64,000 bases of DNA from Streptomyces flaveolus. GTDB lineage: Bacteria; Actinomycetota; Actinomycetes; Streptomycetales; Streptomycetaceae. Made by a program: the position numbers and the translations under genes. The first letter of the stretch is position 1, and each line of letters begins with the position of its first letter. Location: positions 248,001-312,000 of the forward strand of contig NZ_JNWV01000037.1 of the NCBI RefSeq assembly GCF_000716535.1, given 5' to 3'. Shown here one piece after another: positions 7,363 through 15,167 of the stretch. The notes below the pieces were generated by a model. That model saw nothing but the letters and a program-made list of their open reading frames with translations, did no database searches and had not been told where the DNA came from.

Positions 7363-8322
7363 TCACTTGCCGCCGTTGATCACGGACTCCTTGACGGCGC
7401 CGTCCTGCGCGCCCCACTTCTCGAGGATCTTCTGGTACTCGCCGTTCTTGATGATCGCGTTCATCGCGGCCTGGAGGGCGTCGCGCAGCTGGGTCTCCTT
7501 CTTGGAGACCGCGATGCCGTACGGGGCCGCCTCGACCTGGTCGCCGACGATCTCGAAGTCCTTGCCGCCGCCGGAGGTCTTCACCGCGTACGCCGCCACC
7601 GGGAAGTCGGCGGACACGGCGTCCGCGCCGCCCGAGCGCAGCCGGGTCTGGGCCTGCTGGTTGTCGTCGAAGGCCTCGATGGCGAGCTTCTTGCCGCTCG
7701 GACACTTCTTGGCCTGCTGCTTGGCCAGGTCCTCCGAGGTGGTGCCACGCTGGACGGCGAGCTTCTTGCCGCACAGGTCGTCCCAGGTCGTGATGCCCTT
7801 GGTGTCGCCCTTGCGGGTGTAGATCGAGACACCGGCGGTCAGGTAGTCGACGAAGTCGACGCCCTCACCGACCTTCTTGCCGGTGTCCGGGTCGACGCCA
7901 TCCTGACGGTTCTTGTTGTCCGTCATGGCCGACATGGCGATGTCGTAGCGGTCCGAGCGCAGACCGGTGAGCAGGGCGTCGAAGGTGCCGTTCTGGAAGT
8001 CGAACGTCACCCCGAGCTGCTTGCCGAGGGCCGCCGCCAGGTCGGGGTCCAGGCCGACGACCTTGCCTGCGGAGTCCTTGTACTCCACCGGGGCGTACGC
8101 GATGTCGGAACCGACCCTGATCTTGCCCTTGCTCCGGATGTCCTGCGGGAGCTTGTCGGCGAGCGGGGCGCTGCCGGCGGAAGCGCTGCCGGAGTTCTCG
8201 TTCTTGTCCTTGGTCTGGTCACCGCAGCCGGTGATCAGCAGGGCCCCTGCGACCGCGATCGCACCGGCCGCGGCCAGACGGGAGCGCGCTGCGGTCGTAC
8301 GACGGGTGGAGCTTGCGGTCAT
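7363..8322 (-). CDS. Amino acid ABC importer, solute-binding lipoprotein
   Basis: 319 residues from the ATG at 8322, which has ggagga nine bases upstream; a longer open frame lacks such a site. The N-terminus has arginines, a hydrophobic stretch and the lipobox ITGC with Cys33 as the lipidated residue. A Ser/Asn/Lys-rich spacer follows. The rest is a family 3 (SBP_bac_3) periplasmic-binding fold: GKIRVGSDIAYAPVEY at the start and the FDALLTGLRSDRYDIAMSAM hinge strand. It captures a polar amino acid outside the membrane and delivers it to the downstream permease/ATPase. Confidence 0.93.
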   Translation of the reverse strand: MTASSTRRTTAARSRLAAAGAIAVAGALLITGCGDQTKDKNENSGSASAGSAPLADKLPQDIRSKGKIRVGSDIAYAPVEYKDSAGKVVGLDPDLAAALGKQLGVTFDFQNGTFDALLTGLRSDRYDIAMSAMTDNKNRQDGVDPDTGKKVGEGVDFVDYLTAGVSIYTRKGDTKGITTWDDLCGKKLAVQRGTTSEDLAKQQAKKCPSGKKLAIEAFDDNQQAQTRLRSGGADAVSADFPVAAYAVKTSGGGKDFEIVGDQVEAAPYGIAVSKKETQLRDALQAAMNAIIKNGEYQKILEKWGAQDGAVKESVINGGK

Positions 8323-8888
8323 CGTGGTTCCTCCGGCGGATGGGAAGAGTTGCCGATGGGTCGACGGAAACACACACCTTCGGGTGTCGCGACCTCGTGG
8401 GTTTACGGCATCTTGCCATTCGGACTACGCCATTCAGGGGCGTCGCTATGTCAAAATCGGATAACGGGTGACCCCCGAACCGCATCAGGTCGGTACATCC
8501 CCGGTCCATCACCACCGAACCATCTGCGGGAATCCAGCGCTCCGGCCGCAAAATCTTCAGCCTGTCTCAGAATGTGGTCACTCCTTCGCCCGTCCTATCG
8601 GTCGCGCTTGGGCGTTTTCGGGCCATTCCGGTCCGTCGGGCGCGCGTCGCCTGCGTGGCGCGTACCGGATCCGGAATGTGACCTTGCACCTAATGGACTC
8701 GTCGCGGGCGCCGTCCGTCCGGTAAGAAGGTTCTTTACACCCCTCATCCGGGGCTCAGGGCGCGTGTGCGGCGCGCCCGTCGCGTATGAGCTCGTACGTA
8801 TCCGCAATCGAGCCGTACGCGGTGCCCGCCCACCCCTCACCAGGAGTGGTCGACCCTCAAACCATGCATACCTAAGGGGTAAAACAAA
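8323..8888. other. Long divergent intergenic region between the ABC importer and malic enzyme
   Basis: 566 bases with no credible coding sequence and a visibly lower GC than the genes around it. On the minus strand a consensus TTGACA lies at 8454-8449, 127 bases before the binding-protein start. The -10 position, 17-18 bases further on, is poor (ggcgta/gcgtag), so this promoter is only possible. On the plus strand a ribosome binding site (aagggg) precedes the GTG at 8889. No riboswitch or tRNA was recognised. Confidence 0.5.
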
Positions 8889-10112
8889 GTGGCAGCGGAG
8901 ATCGTCAATCCTCGCAGCGACGGCACAACGGACCAGGACGGCGGGGCCGAGCCCCTCGATTCCTTCGATCCGGCGTTCGCCCTGCACCGCGGCGGCAAGA
9001 TGGCCGTGCAGGCCACCGTGCCGGTCCGCGACAAGGACGACCTTTCCCTCGCGTACACGCCCGGCGTCGCTCGCGTGTGCACCGCGATCGCGGAAACGCC
9101 GGAGCTGGTCAACGACTACACATGGAAGTCCAACGTGGTCGCCGTCGTCACCGACGGTACGGCCGTGCTCGGACTCGGGGACATCGGTCCCCAGGCCTCC
9201 CTCCCCGTGATGGAGGGCAAGGCGATCCTGTTCAAGCAGTTCGGCGGCGTCGACGCGGTGCCGATCGCGCTCGACTGCACCGACGTGGACGACATCATCG
9301 AGACCGTCGTCCGGCTCGCTCCCTCCTTCGGCGGAGTGAACCTGGAGGACATCTCGGCACCCCGGTGCTTCGAGATCGAGCGCCGGCTCCAGGAGCGCCT
9401 GGACATCCCGGTCTTCCACGACGACCAGCACGGCACGGCCGTCGTGACGCTGGCGGCGCTGCGGAACGCGGCGCGGCTCAGCGGGCGCGAGATCGGCCAG
9501 CTGCGGGCCGTCATCTCCGGCGCGGGAGCGGCCGGTGTCGCCATCGCCAAGATGCTGATCGAGGCCGGCATCGGGGACGTGGCGGTGGCCGACCGCAAGG
9601 GCGTCGTGTCGGCCGACCGGGCGGACCTGACCCCGGTCAAGCGCGAGGTGGCCGGCTTCACGAACAAGGCCGGCCTCACCGGCTCGCTGGAGGACGCCCT
9701 CGCGGGCGCCGACGTCTTCATCGGCGTCTCCGGCGGTACGGTCCCCGAGAAGGCCGTCGCCTCCATGGCCAAGGGCGCCTTCGTCTTCGCGATGGCCAAC
9801 CCGAACCCCGAGGTGCACCCGGACGTCGCGCACAAGTACGCCGCGGTCGTCGCCACCGGGCGCTCGGACTTCCCGAACCAGATCAACAACGTGCTGGCCT
9901 TCCCCGGGATCTTCGCGGGCGCCCTCCAGGTGCGGGCCACGCGGATCACCGAGGGGATGAAGATCGCCGCCGCCGAGGCGCTGGCCGCCGTGGTCGGTGA
10001 CGATCTTGCCGCCGACTACGTGATCCCGTCCCCGTTCGACGAGCGGGTCGCCCCCGCGGTCACGGCGGCGGTCGCCGCTGCCGCGCGGGCCGAGGGCGTC
10101 GCTCGTCGGTGA
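8889..10112 (+). CDS. NAD(P)-dependent malic enzyme
   Basis: 407 residues from a GTG with aagggg nine bases upstream. It decarboxylates malate to pyruvate, giving NAD(P)H. Visible residues are the catalytic Tyr in LAYTPGVA (Tyr56), Lys111 in [13 protein letters not shown], the metal-binding HDDQHGT (177-183), and the dinucleotide fold GAGAAG (211-216). The length fits the short bacterial form without the phosphotransacetylase domain. Cofactor preference cannot be fixed with confidence. From memory S. coelicolor has the NADP-linked enzyme at this place. The gene is followed by its own terminator. Confidence 0.93.
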   Translation: MAAEIVNPRSDGTTDQDGGAEPLDSFDPAFALHRGGKMAVQATVPVRDKDDLSLAYTPGVARVCTAIAETPELVNDYTWKSNVVAVVTDGTAVLGLGDIGPQASLPVMEGKAILFKQFGGVDAVPIALDCTDVDDIIETVVRLAPSFGGVNLEDISAPRCFEIERRLQERLDIPVFHDDQHGTAVVTLAALRNAARLSGREIGQLRAVISGAGAAGVAIAKMLIEAGIGDVAVADRKGVVSADRADLTPVKREVAGFTNKAGLTGSLEDALAGADVFIGVSGGTVPEKAVASMAKGAFVFAMANPNPEVHPDVAHKYAAVVATGRSDFPNQINNVLAFPGIFAGALQVRATRITEGMKIAAAEALAAVVGDDLAADYVIPSPFDERVAPAVTAAVAAAARAEGVARR

Positions 10113-10135
10113 CATCGCGCTGAGCCGCGCTGAAC

Positions 10136-10159
10136 GGCCCCGTCCGTCAGGGCGGGGCC
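10136..10159 (+). terminator. Terminator of the malic enzyme gene
   Basis: 10-bp inverted repeat (ggccccgtcc / gggcggggcc) with loop gtca, 24 bases after the stop. The single non-Watson-Crick pair is U-G in the plus-strand RNA. The region from here to 10300 holds no gene. Confidence 0.75.
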
Positions 10160-10304
10160 ATGTTCCTTTCCCGCCCGCCCGCTCGTATCCGGCGCCGAGA
10201 GGGTGCCCTGAGGGCGCTTGTGCCGGGCTGCGCCGCAAGGGTGCCCTTCTGCAAGAGGGCATGTGTCACAGGGCCGCATGGTTCCGTCGGCTGATCAGCC
10301 CACC

Positions 10305-10310
10305 TATCGT
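10305..10310 (+). promoter_or_regulatory. -10 box of a leaderless promoter
   Basis: TATCGT, seven bases before the ATG at 10318, with no ribosome binding site in between. A possible -35, ttccgt, lies 17 bases upstream but is weak. Confidence 0.4.
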
Positions 10311-10317
10311 CGGCAGC

Positions 10318-11283
10318 ATGTTCGCTGTCTACGCCGCCCGAATCGACCGCGACCAGCCGCTCCGCGGCCTCGAGTTGGGGGAGCGTCCGGCTCCCGAGGC
10401 CCGTCCCGGCTGGAGCACCGTCACGGTGCGGGCCGCTTCCCTCAATCACCATGACCTCTGGTCCCTGCGGGGCGTCGGCCTCCCCGAGGACCGGCTGCCC
10501 ATGATCCTCGGCTGCGACGCCGCCGGCGTCGACGCGGACGGCAACGAGGTCGTCCTGCACTCCGTCATCGGCCAGACCGGCCACGGCGTCGGCCCCGACG
10601 AGCCGCGCTCCATCCTCACCGAGCGGTACCAGGGCACCTTCGCCGAGCAGGTCGCCGTGCCGACCTGGAACATCCTGCCCAAGCCGAAGGAGCTGTCCTT
10701 CGCCGAGGCGGCCTGTCTGCCGACCGCCTGGCTGACGGCGTACCGGATGCTGTTCACCAACGCCGGGGTACGACCCGGTGACTCCGTCCTCGTGCAGGGC
10801 GCGGGCGGCGGTGTCGCCACGGCCGCGATCGTCCTCGGCAAGGCCGCCGGGCTGCGGGTCTTCGCCACCAGCCGGGACGAGGCCAAGCGAAAGCGGGCCC
10901 TGGAGCTGGGCGCGGTGGAGGCCGTGGAGCCCGGGGCGCGGCTGCCGCAGCGGGTGGACGCCGTCATCGAGACCGTGGGCGCCGCCACCTGGTCCCACTC
11001 CGTGAAGTCGCTGCGGCCCGGCGGGACGCTCGTCATCTCCGGTGCCACCAGCGGGGACCGGCCCTCGCACGCCGAGCTGACCCGGATCTTCTTCCTGGAA
11101 CTGAAGGTGGTCGGCTCCACCATGGGCACCAAGGACGAGCTGGAGGACCTGCTCGCCTTCTGCGCCGCGACGGGGGTACGGCCCGTCATCGACGAGGAGC
11201 TGCCGCTGGACCGGGCCCGTGAGGGCTTCGAACGGCTGGCGTCCGGGGAGCAGTTCGGGAAGATCGTGCTGACCAACTCCTGA
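10318..11283 (+). CDS. Quinone-oxidoreductase-like MDR family dehydrogenase
   Basis: 321 residues. An N-terminal GroES-like domain with the SLNHHDLW segment (41-48) is followed by a Rossmann domain with GAGGGVATAA (161-170). The catalytic- and structural-zinc cysteine sets of true alcohol dehydrogenases are absent, so this is more like a zinc-independent NADPH:quinone or enoyl reductase. The preferred start is the ATG seven bases after a TATCGT box; an in-frame extension to 10261 has no supporting signal. Substrate unknown. The gene is followed by a U-tract terminator. Confidence 0.85.
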   Translation: MFAVYAARIDRDQPLRGLELGERPAPEARPGWSTVTVRAASLNHHDLWSLRGVGLPEDRLPMILGCDAAGVDADGNEVVLHSVIGQTGHGVGPDEPRSILTERYQGTFAEQVAVPTWNILPKPKELSFAEAACLPTAWLTAYRMLFTNAGVRPGDSVLVQGAGGGVATAAIVLGKAAGLRVFATSRDEAKRKRALELGAVEAVEPGARLPQRVDAVIETVGAATWSHSVKSLRPGGTLVISGATSGDRPSHAELTRIFFLELKVVGSTMGTKDELEDLLAFCAATGVRPVIDEELPLDRAREGFERLASGEQFGKIVLTNS

Positions 11284-11316
11284 GGCTCGGTGGGTCGTCG
11301 GGCTGAGAGATCGAGA

Positions 11317-11344
11317 GGCGGGTCCGGTGTCGGGCCCGCCTTTT
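11317..11344 (+). terminator. Intrinsic terminator with T-run
   Basis: 9-bp inverted repeat (ggcgggtcc / gggcccgcc) with a 6-nt loop, followed at once by TTTT. The one mismatch is U-G in the plus-strand RNA. It separates the oxidoreductase gene from the HTH/Clp-N promoter. Confidence 0.8.
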
Positions 11345-11357
11345 CCACGGCTCGTTT

Positions 11358-11400
11358 GTCAACCAGGGTTGACGGTTGAGTGGTGTCAACCTACATTGAC
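11358..11400 (+). promoter_or_regulatory. Leaderless promoter covered by two palindromic operators
   Basis: A -35 TTGACG (11369-11374) and a -10 TACATT (11392-11397) are separated by exactly 17 bases. The -10 ends six bases before the ATG at 11404, giving a leaderless transcript. Two 16-bp dyads lie on these boxes. The first, gtcaac-cagg-gttgac (11358-11373), overlaps the -35. The second, gtcaac-ctac-attgac (11385-11400), covers the -10. They share GTCAACC-n4-TTGAC and start 27 bases apart. This layout is that of repressor sites, probably for the HTH protein encoded just downstream (inference). Confidence 0.65.
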
Positions 11401-11403
11401 AGC

Positions 11404-11613
11404 ATGAGTGAGGCAACCGATCTCGCCGAGCGTGCCGGTGACCGTGATCCGCGGGTCGGACTGCGGGCCGTGGCCGCGCTGCGCCGGCTGCTGGAGCAGC
11501 TGGAGGCGGTGCAGGTGCGCAGTGCGCGCAATCAGGGCTGGTCGTGGCAGGAGATCGCCGCGGAGCTGGGTGTCAGCAGGCAGGCCGTGCACAAGAAGTA
11601 CGGGAGGCATTGA
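11404..11613 (+). CDS. Small helix-turn-helix protein
   Basis: 69 residues. The N-terminal half is a charged amphipathic helix suited to dimerisation (LRRLLEQLEAVQVR). The C-terminal half is a helix-turn-helix, WQEIAAELGVSRQAVHKKYG. The ATG lies six bases after the -10 of a promoter carrying two palindromes, so autoregulation is likely. The stop codon overlaps the start of the Clp-N-like gene by one base (TGATG), so the two proteins are translationally coupled and may work together. Confidence 0.85.
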   Translation: MSEATDLAERAGDRDPRVGLRAVAALRRLLEQLEAVQVRSARNQGWSWQEIAAELGVSRQAVHKKYGRH

Positions 11614-12203
11614 TGTTCGAGCGGTTCACCAAGGACGCCCGGGCGGTGGTCGAGGGGGCGTTCGTGTACGCCGAGGACGGCGGGGCGCGGTCCGTGGACG
11701 CCGAGCATCTGCTGCTCGCGCTCCTCGACCGCGAGGGCAGCCGGGCGTCCTTCGCGCTGTCCGCCCTGGGGCTCGCGGAGCCGGAGGCGCGGGAGCGGGT
11801 ACGGCGCGACGTGGGGGAGGCCCGGCGGCGGGCCGGGCTGACCCGGGCCGATGCGGATGCCCTGGCCGGGCTGGGGATCGATGTGTCGGAGATCGTGGCG
11901 CGGGTGGAGGAGGCGCACGGCGTCGGAGCGATGTCCGGTGACCGTGGGCGGGGTGGAGGTGGGGGCCGGCCGGGGCGGTCGTCGGTCGGGCGTCGGCCCG
12001 GCTTCGGTCGAGGGGCCAAGGGGGTGCTGGAGCGGGCGTTGCGGGTTGCCGTGGCTCGGCGTGACCGGGGTATCGGGGATGAGCATCTGCTGTTGGCGCT
12101 CACCGTGCTGCCGGGGGTGGCGGGGGAGGTGCTGGCGGATCACGGGGTGACGTTCGAGGGGGTGTCGCGCGTGTGCCCGCCGGCTCGGTCGGCTGGAGGG
12201 TGA
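11613..12203 (+). CDS. Clp N-terminal repeat domain protein without ATPase
   Basis: 196 residues. It begins MFERFTKDARAVVEGAF and contains HLLLALLDREGS; a second copy reads VLERALRVAVARRDRGIGDEHLLLALT. These are two Clp R (Clp_N) repeats, the substrate- or adaptor-binding module of ClpA/ClpC, separated by a Gly/Arg-rich linker (about 107-133). No AAA+ domain follows. Stand-alone Clp-N proteins may act as adaptors or sensors of substrates for Clp chaperones. The gene is coupled to the HTH protein upstream. Its last codons merge into the tandem repeat tract that follows. Confidence 0.85.
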   Translation: MFERFTKDARAVVEGAFVYAEDGGARSVDAEHLLLALLDREGSRASFALSALGLAEPEARERVRRDVGEARRRAGLTRADADALAGLGIDVSEIVARVEEAHGVGAMSGDRGRGGGGGRPGRSSVGRRPGFGRGAKGVLERALRVAVARRDRGIGDEHLLLALTVLPGVAGEVLADHGVTFEGVSRVCPPARSAGG

Positions 12204-12570
12204 GCGGGGGGCGCCCGCCCGATTCGGTCGGCTGGGAGGTGGGCGCCCGGGGGCTCCGCCCGGACCCCGGGTGTTTGCCCGCCCGCCCGCCCGACTCGGT
12301 CGGCTGTGGGGTGGGCGCCCGGGGGCTTCGCCCCGGACCCCGGGTGTTTGCCCGCCCGCCCACCCGATTCGGTCGGCCGGGAGGTGGGCGCCCAGGGGCT
12401 CCGTCCCGGACCCGGATGTGCGCCCGCGCCTCCACCCGACTCGGTCGGCTGGGGAGGCGGTGTCCCGGGGCGGTCGGCTCGTGCGGCCGGGAGGTGGGCG
12501 TCCCCGGGGCGGTCGGCTCCGTCGGCTGGGAGGTGGGCGTTCAGGGCGGCCGGCTCGGCCGGCCGGGGTG
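12182..12570. repeat. GC-rich tandem repeat of about 72 bp after the Clp-N gene
   Basis: The core gaYtcggtcggc recurs at 12221, 12293, 12366 and 12438, giving periods of 72, 73 and 72 bases. A partial copy at 12182 lies inside the last codons of the Clp-N gene. Each full unit continues through gggaggtgggcgcccgggggct and a cccgg-accc block to gcccgcccgccc. Beyond 12450 shorter units based on cggtcggct...gggaggtgggcg continue to about 12560. Open frames across it have no start signal, so it is regarded as non-coding. It fills the convergent gap before the PadR gene. Confidence 0.8.
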
Positions 12571-13605
12571 TCAGGGTTTGGGGGTGTGGAGGAGGGCCGC
12601 GATGTGGGCCGCCGCCGTGGAGAGGTGGTGGCGGGCCTCGCGGAGTTGCGTGGGGGTGACCCCGTGGTCGCGGGCCGCGTCGCGGATGTCGTCGCGGAAG
12701 CGGTCCAGGAGGCGGTCCAGGTCGCGGGCCGGGTCGCCGGTGGCGTCCTCGTGGGCCCAGGACGGTTCGTAGTCGGCGGGGAAGTCCTCCCGGGGAGAGG
12801 TGTGGTGCGGTTCTTCGGTGGGGCGGGCGAAGGTCCAGTCCCTGCCGAAGTCCTTGCCGAAGTCCTTTCCGAAGTCCCCGAGCTCCTTGGCCAGTTCCGT
12901 CAGGCCCTCGCGGACGCCGGTCGGCCAGTCGCCGCGCGTGAAGTGGTCCTGGACACGGTCCTGGACGCGGCGGGCGATGCGCTGCATCTCCTCCTGCGCC
13001 TGGGCCCGTGCGCGTGCCTGTGCCTCCTGGGCCTGGCGGCGGGCCCGCTGGGCCTCCTCGCGGGCCCGGCGGCTCTCGTCCTTGGCGCGCCGCGCCTGCT
13101 CCTTCCACTCCTGCTTGACCCGGCGCATCTCCTCCTTGGCGGTCTTCCAGGCCTCCTTCTCGCTCATGTCGCCGTACTCCCCGAAGGCGTACTCGGCCCC
13201 GGATGCCTTCGGGCCACGGCGGGCCTCGGAGGCGGCGGCGCGCACCTCGCGGCGCAGGTCGCCGGCCGCGCCGCGGACGTCGGCCCTTATCTCGGCGGCC
13301 AGTTCCGCGACCGACTCGCGGATCTCCAGCTCCAGGTCGGCCAGCTCGCCGCTGCGGTCGGCGAGTTCGGCGCGGCCCGCGTCCGTGATGGCGTACACCT
13401 TGCGGCCGCCCTCGGTGGTGTGCCGGACCAGGCCCTCCGCCTCCAGCTTGGCCAGCCGGGGGTACACCGTGCCCGCCGAGGGGGCGTAGAGACCCTGGAA
13501 GCGCTCCTCGAGAAGCCTGATCACCTCGTAGCCGTGGCGCGGGGCCTCGTCGAGCAGCTTGAGCAGGTACAGGCGGAGGCGGCCGTGGGCGAAGACGGGA
13601 GGCAT
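12571..13605 (-). CDS. PadR family regulator with a long coiled-coil C-terminal extension
   Basis: 344 residues from the ATG at 13605. Residues 1-75 are the PadR winged helix: RLYLLKLLDEAPRHGYEVIRLLEE, then SAGTVYPRLAKLEAEGLV and the wing GGRKVYAIT. Residues 75-120 form helices rich in Glu/Arg. About residues 130-220 are an exceptionally charged Arg/Glu/Ala/Gln coiled coil, and the tail is acidic. Ordinary PadR proteins have 110-190 residues. It is separated by a single base from the upstream DUF4097 gene, so the two are co-transcribed; palindromes upstream of that gene are likely PadR sites. The signal sensed is unknown. Confidence 0.88.
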   Translation of the reverse strand: MPPVFAHGRLRLYLLKLLDEAPRHGYEVIRLLEERFQGLYAPSAGTVYPRLAKLEAEGLVRHTTEGGRKVYAITDAGRAELADRSGELADLELEIRESVAELAAEIRADVRGAAGDLRREVRAAASEARRGPKASGAEYAFGEYGDMSEKEAWKTAKEEMRRVKQEWKEQARRAKDESRRAREEAQRARRQAQEAQARARAQAQEEMQRIARRVQDRVQDHFTRGDWPTGVREGLTELAKELGDFGKDFGKDFGRDWTFARPTEEPHHTSPREDFPADYEPSWAHEDATGDPARDLDRLLDRFRDDIRDAARDHGVTPTQLREARHHLSTAAAHIAALLHTPKP

Positions 13606-13606
13606 G

Positions 13607-14581
13607 TCAGAGCACCTTCTTGTCGGTCGTGCCGTCGGCCGGGTCGCCGGTGGAAGCGGTGGCATCGGTGGCGTCCCCGGTGGCGTCCTGGCCGGAGACG
13701 GAATTGTCTCCCGGGGCGGCGGGGGCGTGGTCGGCCGGGTGGGGCTTGGTGTCCCAGGGGGTGCTCTCGTCGTCGTCCCTGGGTGGGCGGCGCAGCAGGG
13801 CGATCGAGCCGGAGACCGTGGTGGCGCGCAGCTTGCCGGTGCCGGCGCCCAGGCGGCCGGTGATCTTGTGCGCGCCCCACTGGCCGTGCACCCGCAGGCC
13901 GTCGAAGGCGTTGGAGATCTTGCCGCTCGCGGTGTTCGCCTCCACCTCGGCGTCGGCCGGGTGCGGCAGGCGGATGGCGATCTCACCGGAGACGCTGGTG
14001 AGGCCGACGTCCGTCGGGCCGTCCGGGTCCAGGTCGACGATCATGGAGCCGCTGACGGTGTCGGCGCGCACGGAGGGGCCGGAGCCCTCGACCACGGTCA
14101 GGTCGCCCGAGACCGAGTGGTACCGCAGGTCGCCGGTGACCGCCTGGGCATCCAGGTTCCCGGAGACGGTGTCGGCGCGGACCGGGCCCGAGACGCCGAC
14201 CAGGGTGGTGTCGCCGGTCACTCCCTTGATCACCGCGGGGCCGCGGACGCCGGAGACGACCGCGGCGGCGCCGACCACGCCCACTTCCACGCGCGTGTCG
14301 GCGGGGACCGCGAGGGAGACGACGGCGCTGCGGCGCCAGCCCTTCCGGTCGAGCCACTTGAGGAAGCCCTTCCAGGGCAGGTCCTCGTAGGCCACCGTGA
14401 GGGTGGTGCCGTTCTGGGTGACGATCAGGGGCGGGCCTTCCAGCTCCGAGACCTCCAGGCGTGCCGAGCCCTCGTCCGTGCCCACCACGTTCACCGTGCC
14501 GTTGACGATGCGGACCTGGAGGTCGCGCACGGGGGAGTCGAAGGTCAGCTTCTGGGGTTCGGTGACGGACCACTCGGACAT
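13607..14581 (-). CDS. DUF4097 beta-strand-repeat protein
   Basis: 324 residues. From about residue 90 to 260 the sequence is a series of short strands with recurring V-S-G-x-I/L motifs (TVSGNLDAQ, SVSGDLTVV, TVSGSMIVD, SVSGEIAIR, TASGKISNA, TVSGSIALL). This is the pattern of the DUF4097 beta-helix or adhesin-like fold. No signal peptide or membrane helix was seen, so it is probably cytoplasmic. The C-terminal 60 residues are Asp/Thr/Ala-rich and disordered. It is first in an operon with the PadR-type regulator, a pairing common in actinobacteria. Biochemical function unknown. Confidence 0.85.
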   Translation of the reverse strand: MSEWSVTEPQKLTFDSPVRDLQVRIVNGTVNVVGTDEGSARLEVSELEGPPLIVTQNGTTLTVAYEDLPWKGFLKWLDRKGWRRSAVVSLAVPADTRVEVGVVGAAAVVSGVRGPAVIKGVTGDTTLVGVSGPVRADTVSGNLDAQAVTGDLRYHSVSGDLTVVEGSGPSVRADTVSGSMIVDLDPDGPTDVGLTSVSGEIAIRLPHPADAEVEANTASGKISNAFDGLRVHGQWGAHKITGRLGAGTGKLRATTVSGSIALLRRPPRDDDESTPWDTKPHPADHAPAAPGDNSVSGQDATGDATDATASTGDPADGTTDKKVL

Positions 14582-14606
14582 GGGGCCTCCTCGGCCGGGC
14601 GGGGCA

Positions 14607-14656
14607 CGTGTCGCGACACGCCATATCGCGTTCTCTGAGATTCACGATATATCGTG
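14607..14656 (-). promoter_or_regulatory. Palindromic sites upstream of the DUF4097-padR operon
   Basis: Two perfect 14-bp palindromes, cgtgtcgcgacacg (14607-14620) and cacgatatatcgtg (14643-14656), lie 26 and 62 bases upstream of the first gene. Between them is ccatatcgcg, a half-site-like sequence. AT-rich dyads of the kind cgatatatcg are typical PadR operators. Binding by the PadR protein of the same operon, as autoregulation, is inferred. Confidence 0.55.
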
Positions 14657-14689
14657 CCTGCGGGAAGTCAAGGCGCTCTTTCGGGGGTC

Positions 14690-14828
14690 GCTGCGGCGGG
14701 GGCCGGCCCGGGGGCCGGGCGGGGGGCCGGGCGGGTCCCGGTCACGGCCCGGCTGGGCCCGGCCCCTGCCTGGCCGCCCCTGGGCCCGGCCCCTGCCGGC
14801 CGCGCCCGGGCCCGCCCAGGCGGCGGCA
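14690..14828. repeat. Extremely GC-rich low-complexity tract
   Basis: About 140 bases built almost only from gggccgggcggg / cccggcccctgcc elements, capable of several alternative hairpins. It lies between the DUF4097 promoter and the DUF6104 gene. No coding potential with a start signal was found. Confidence 0.6.
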
Positions 14829-14834
14829 TAGGCT
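14829..14834 (+). promoter_or_regulatory. Possible -10 box of the DUF6104 gene
   Basis: TAGGCT fits TANNNT and would start a transcript about 48 bases before the ATG at 14889. No -35 element is evident. Confidence 0.3.
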
Positions 14835-14888
14835 GGTGGGAGTTGTTGTCAGGCCGATGGCCGATGTACCTGCTGGAGATGGGCACCG

Positions 14889-15068
14889 ATGTACTTCACC
14901 GACCGCGGTATCGAGGAGTTGGAGAAGCGGCGTGGCGAGGAAGAGGTCACCTTCGAGTGGCTGGCGGAACAGCTGCGTACGTTCGTGGACCTGAACCCGG
15001 ACTTCGAGGTGCCCGTGGAGCGGCTGGCCACCTGGCTCGCGCGGCTCGACGACGAGGAGGACGAGTAG
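14889..15068 (+). CDS. DUF6104 family small protein
   Basis: 59 residues, starting MYFTDRGIEELEKRRGEEEV and ending in an acidic DDEEDE tail. It is short, helical and highly charged, with a central segment (VTFEWLAEQLRTFVDLNPDF) typical of a family found throughout Streptomyces and annotated as DUF6104. No catalytic motif or membrane segment is seen. A ggag lies about ten bases before the ATG. Function unknown. It is probably a core-genome gene, because it marks the left edge of the accessory island that follows on the same strand. Confidence 0.85.
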   Translation: MYFTDRGIEELEKRRGEEEVTFEWLAEQLRTFVDLNPDFEVPVERLATWLARLDDEEDE

Positions 15069-15167
15069 GGGCGATCATCGGCCGATCCATCGCCGGCACC
15101 CCTCTTCCCCTCCCCCTCTCCGTCCCCGGGAGTTAGCCTTCTCCTTCCATCGGCGAACGGGGGCGTC

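Noticed and set aside
8449..8454. Consensus TTGACA as a firm promoter of the ABC importer operon
   Set aside because: The hexamer is perfect, but no acceptable -10 lies 16-19 bases downstream, so it is mentioned only as a possibility.
6742..9210. 822-residue plus-strand open frame across the ABC importer
   Set aside because: It lies antisense to a clearly coding permease and binding protein, has Asp/Arg/Gly/Val-rich composition typical of high-GC shadow frames, and has no ribosome binding site.
12571..13986. 471-residue version of the PadR gene
   Set aside because: The extension beyond 13605 is antisense-frame overlap with the DUF4097 gene; the ATG at 13605 starts a canonical PadR domain.
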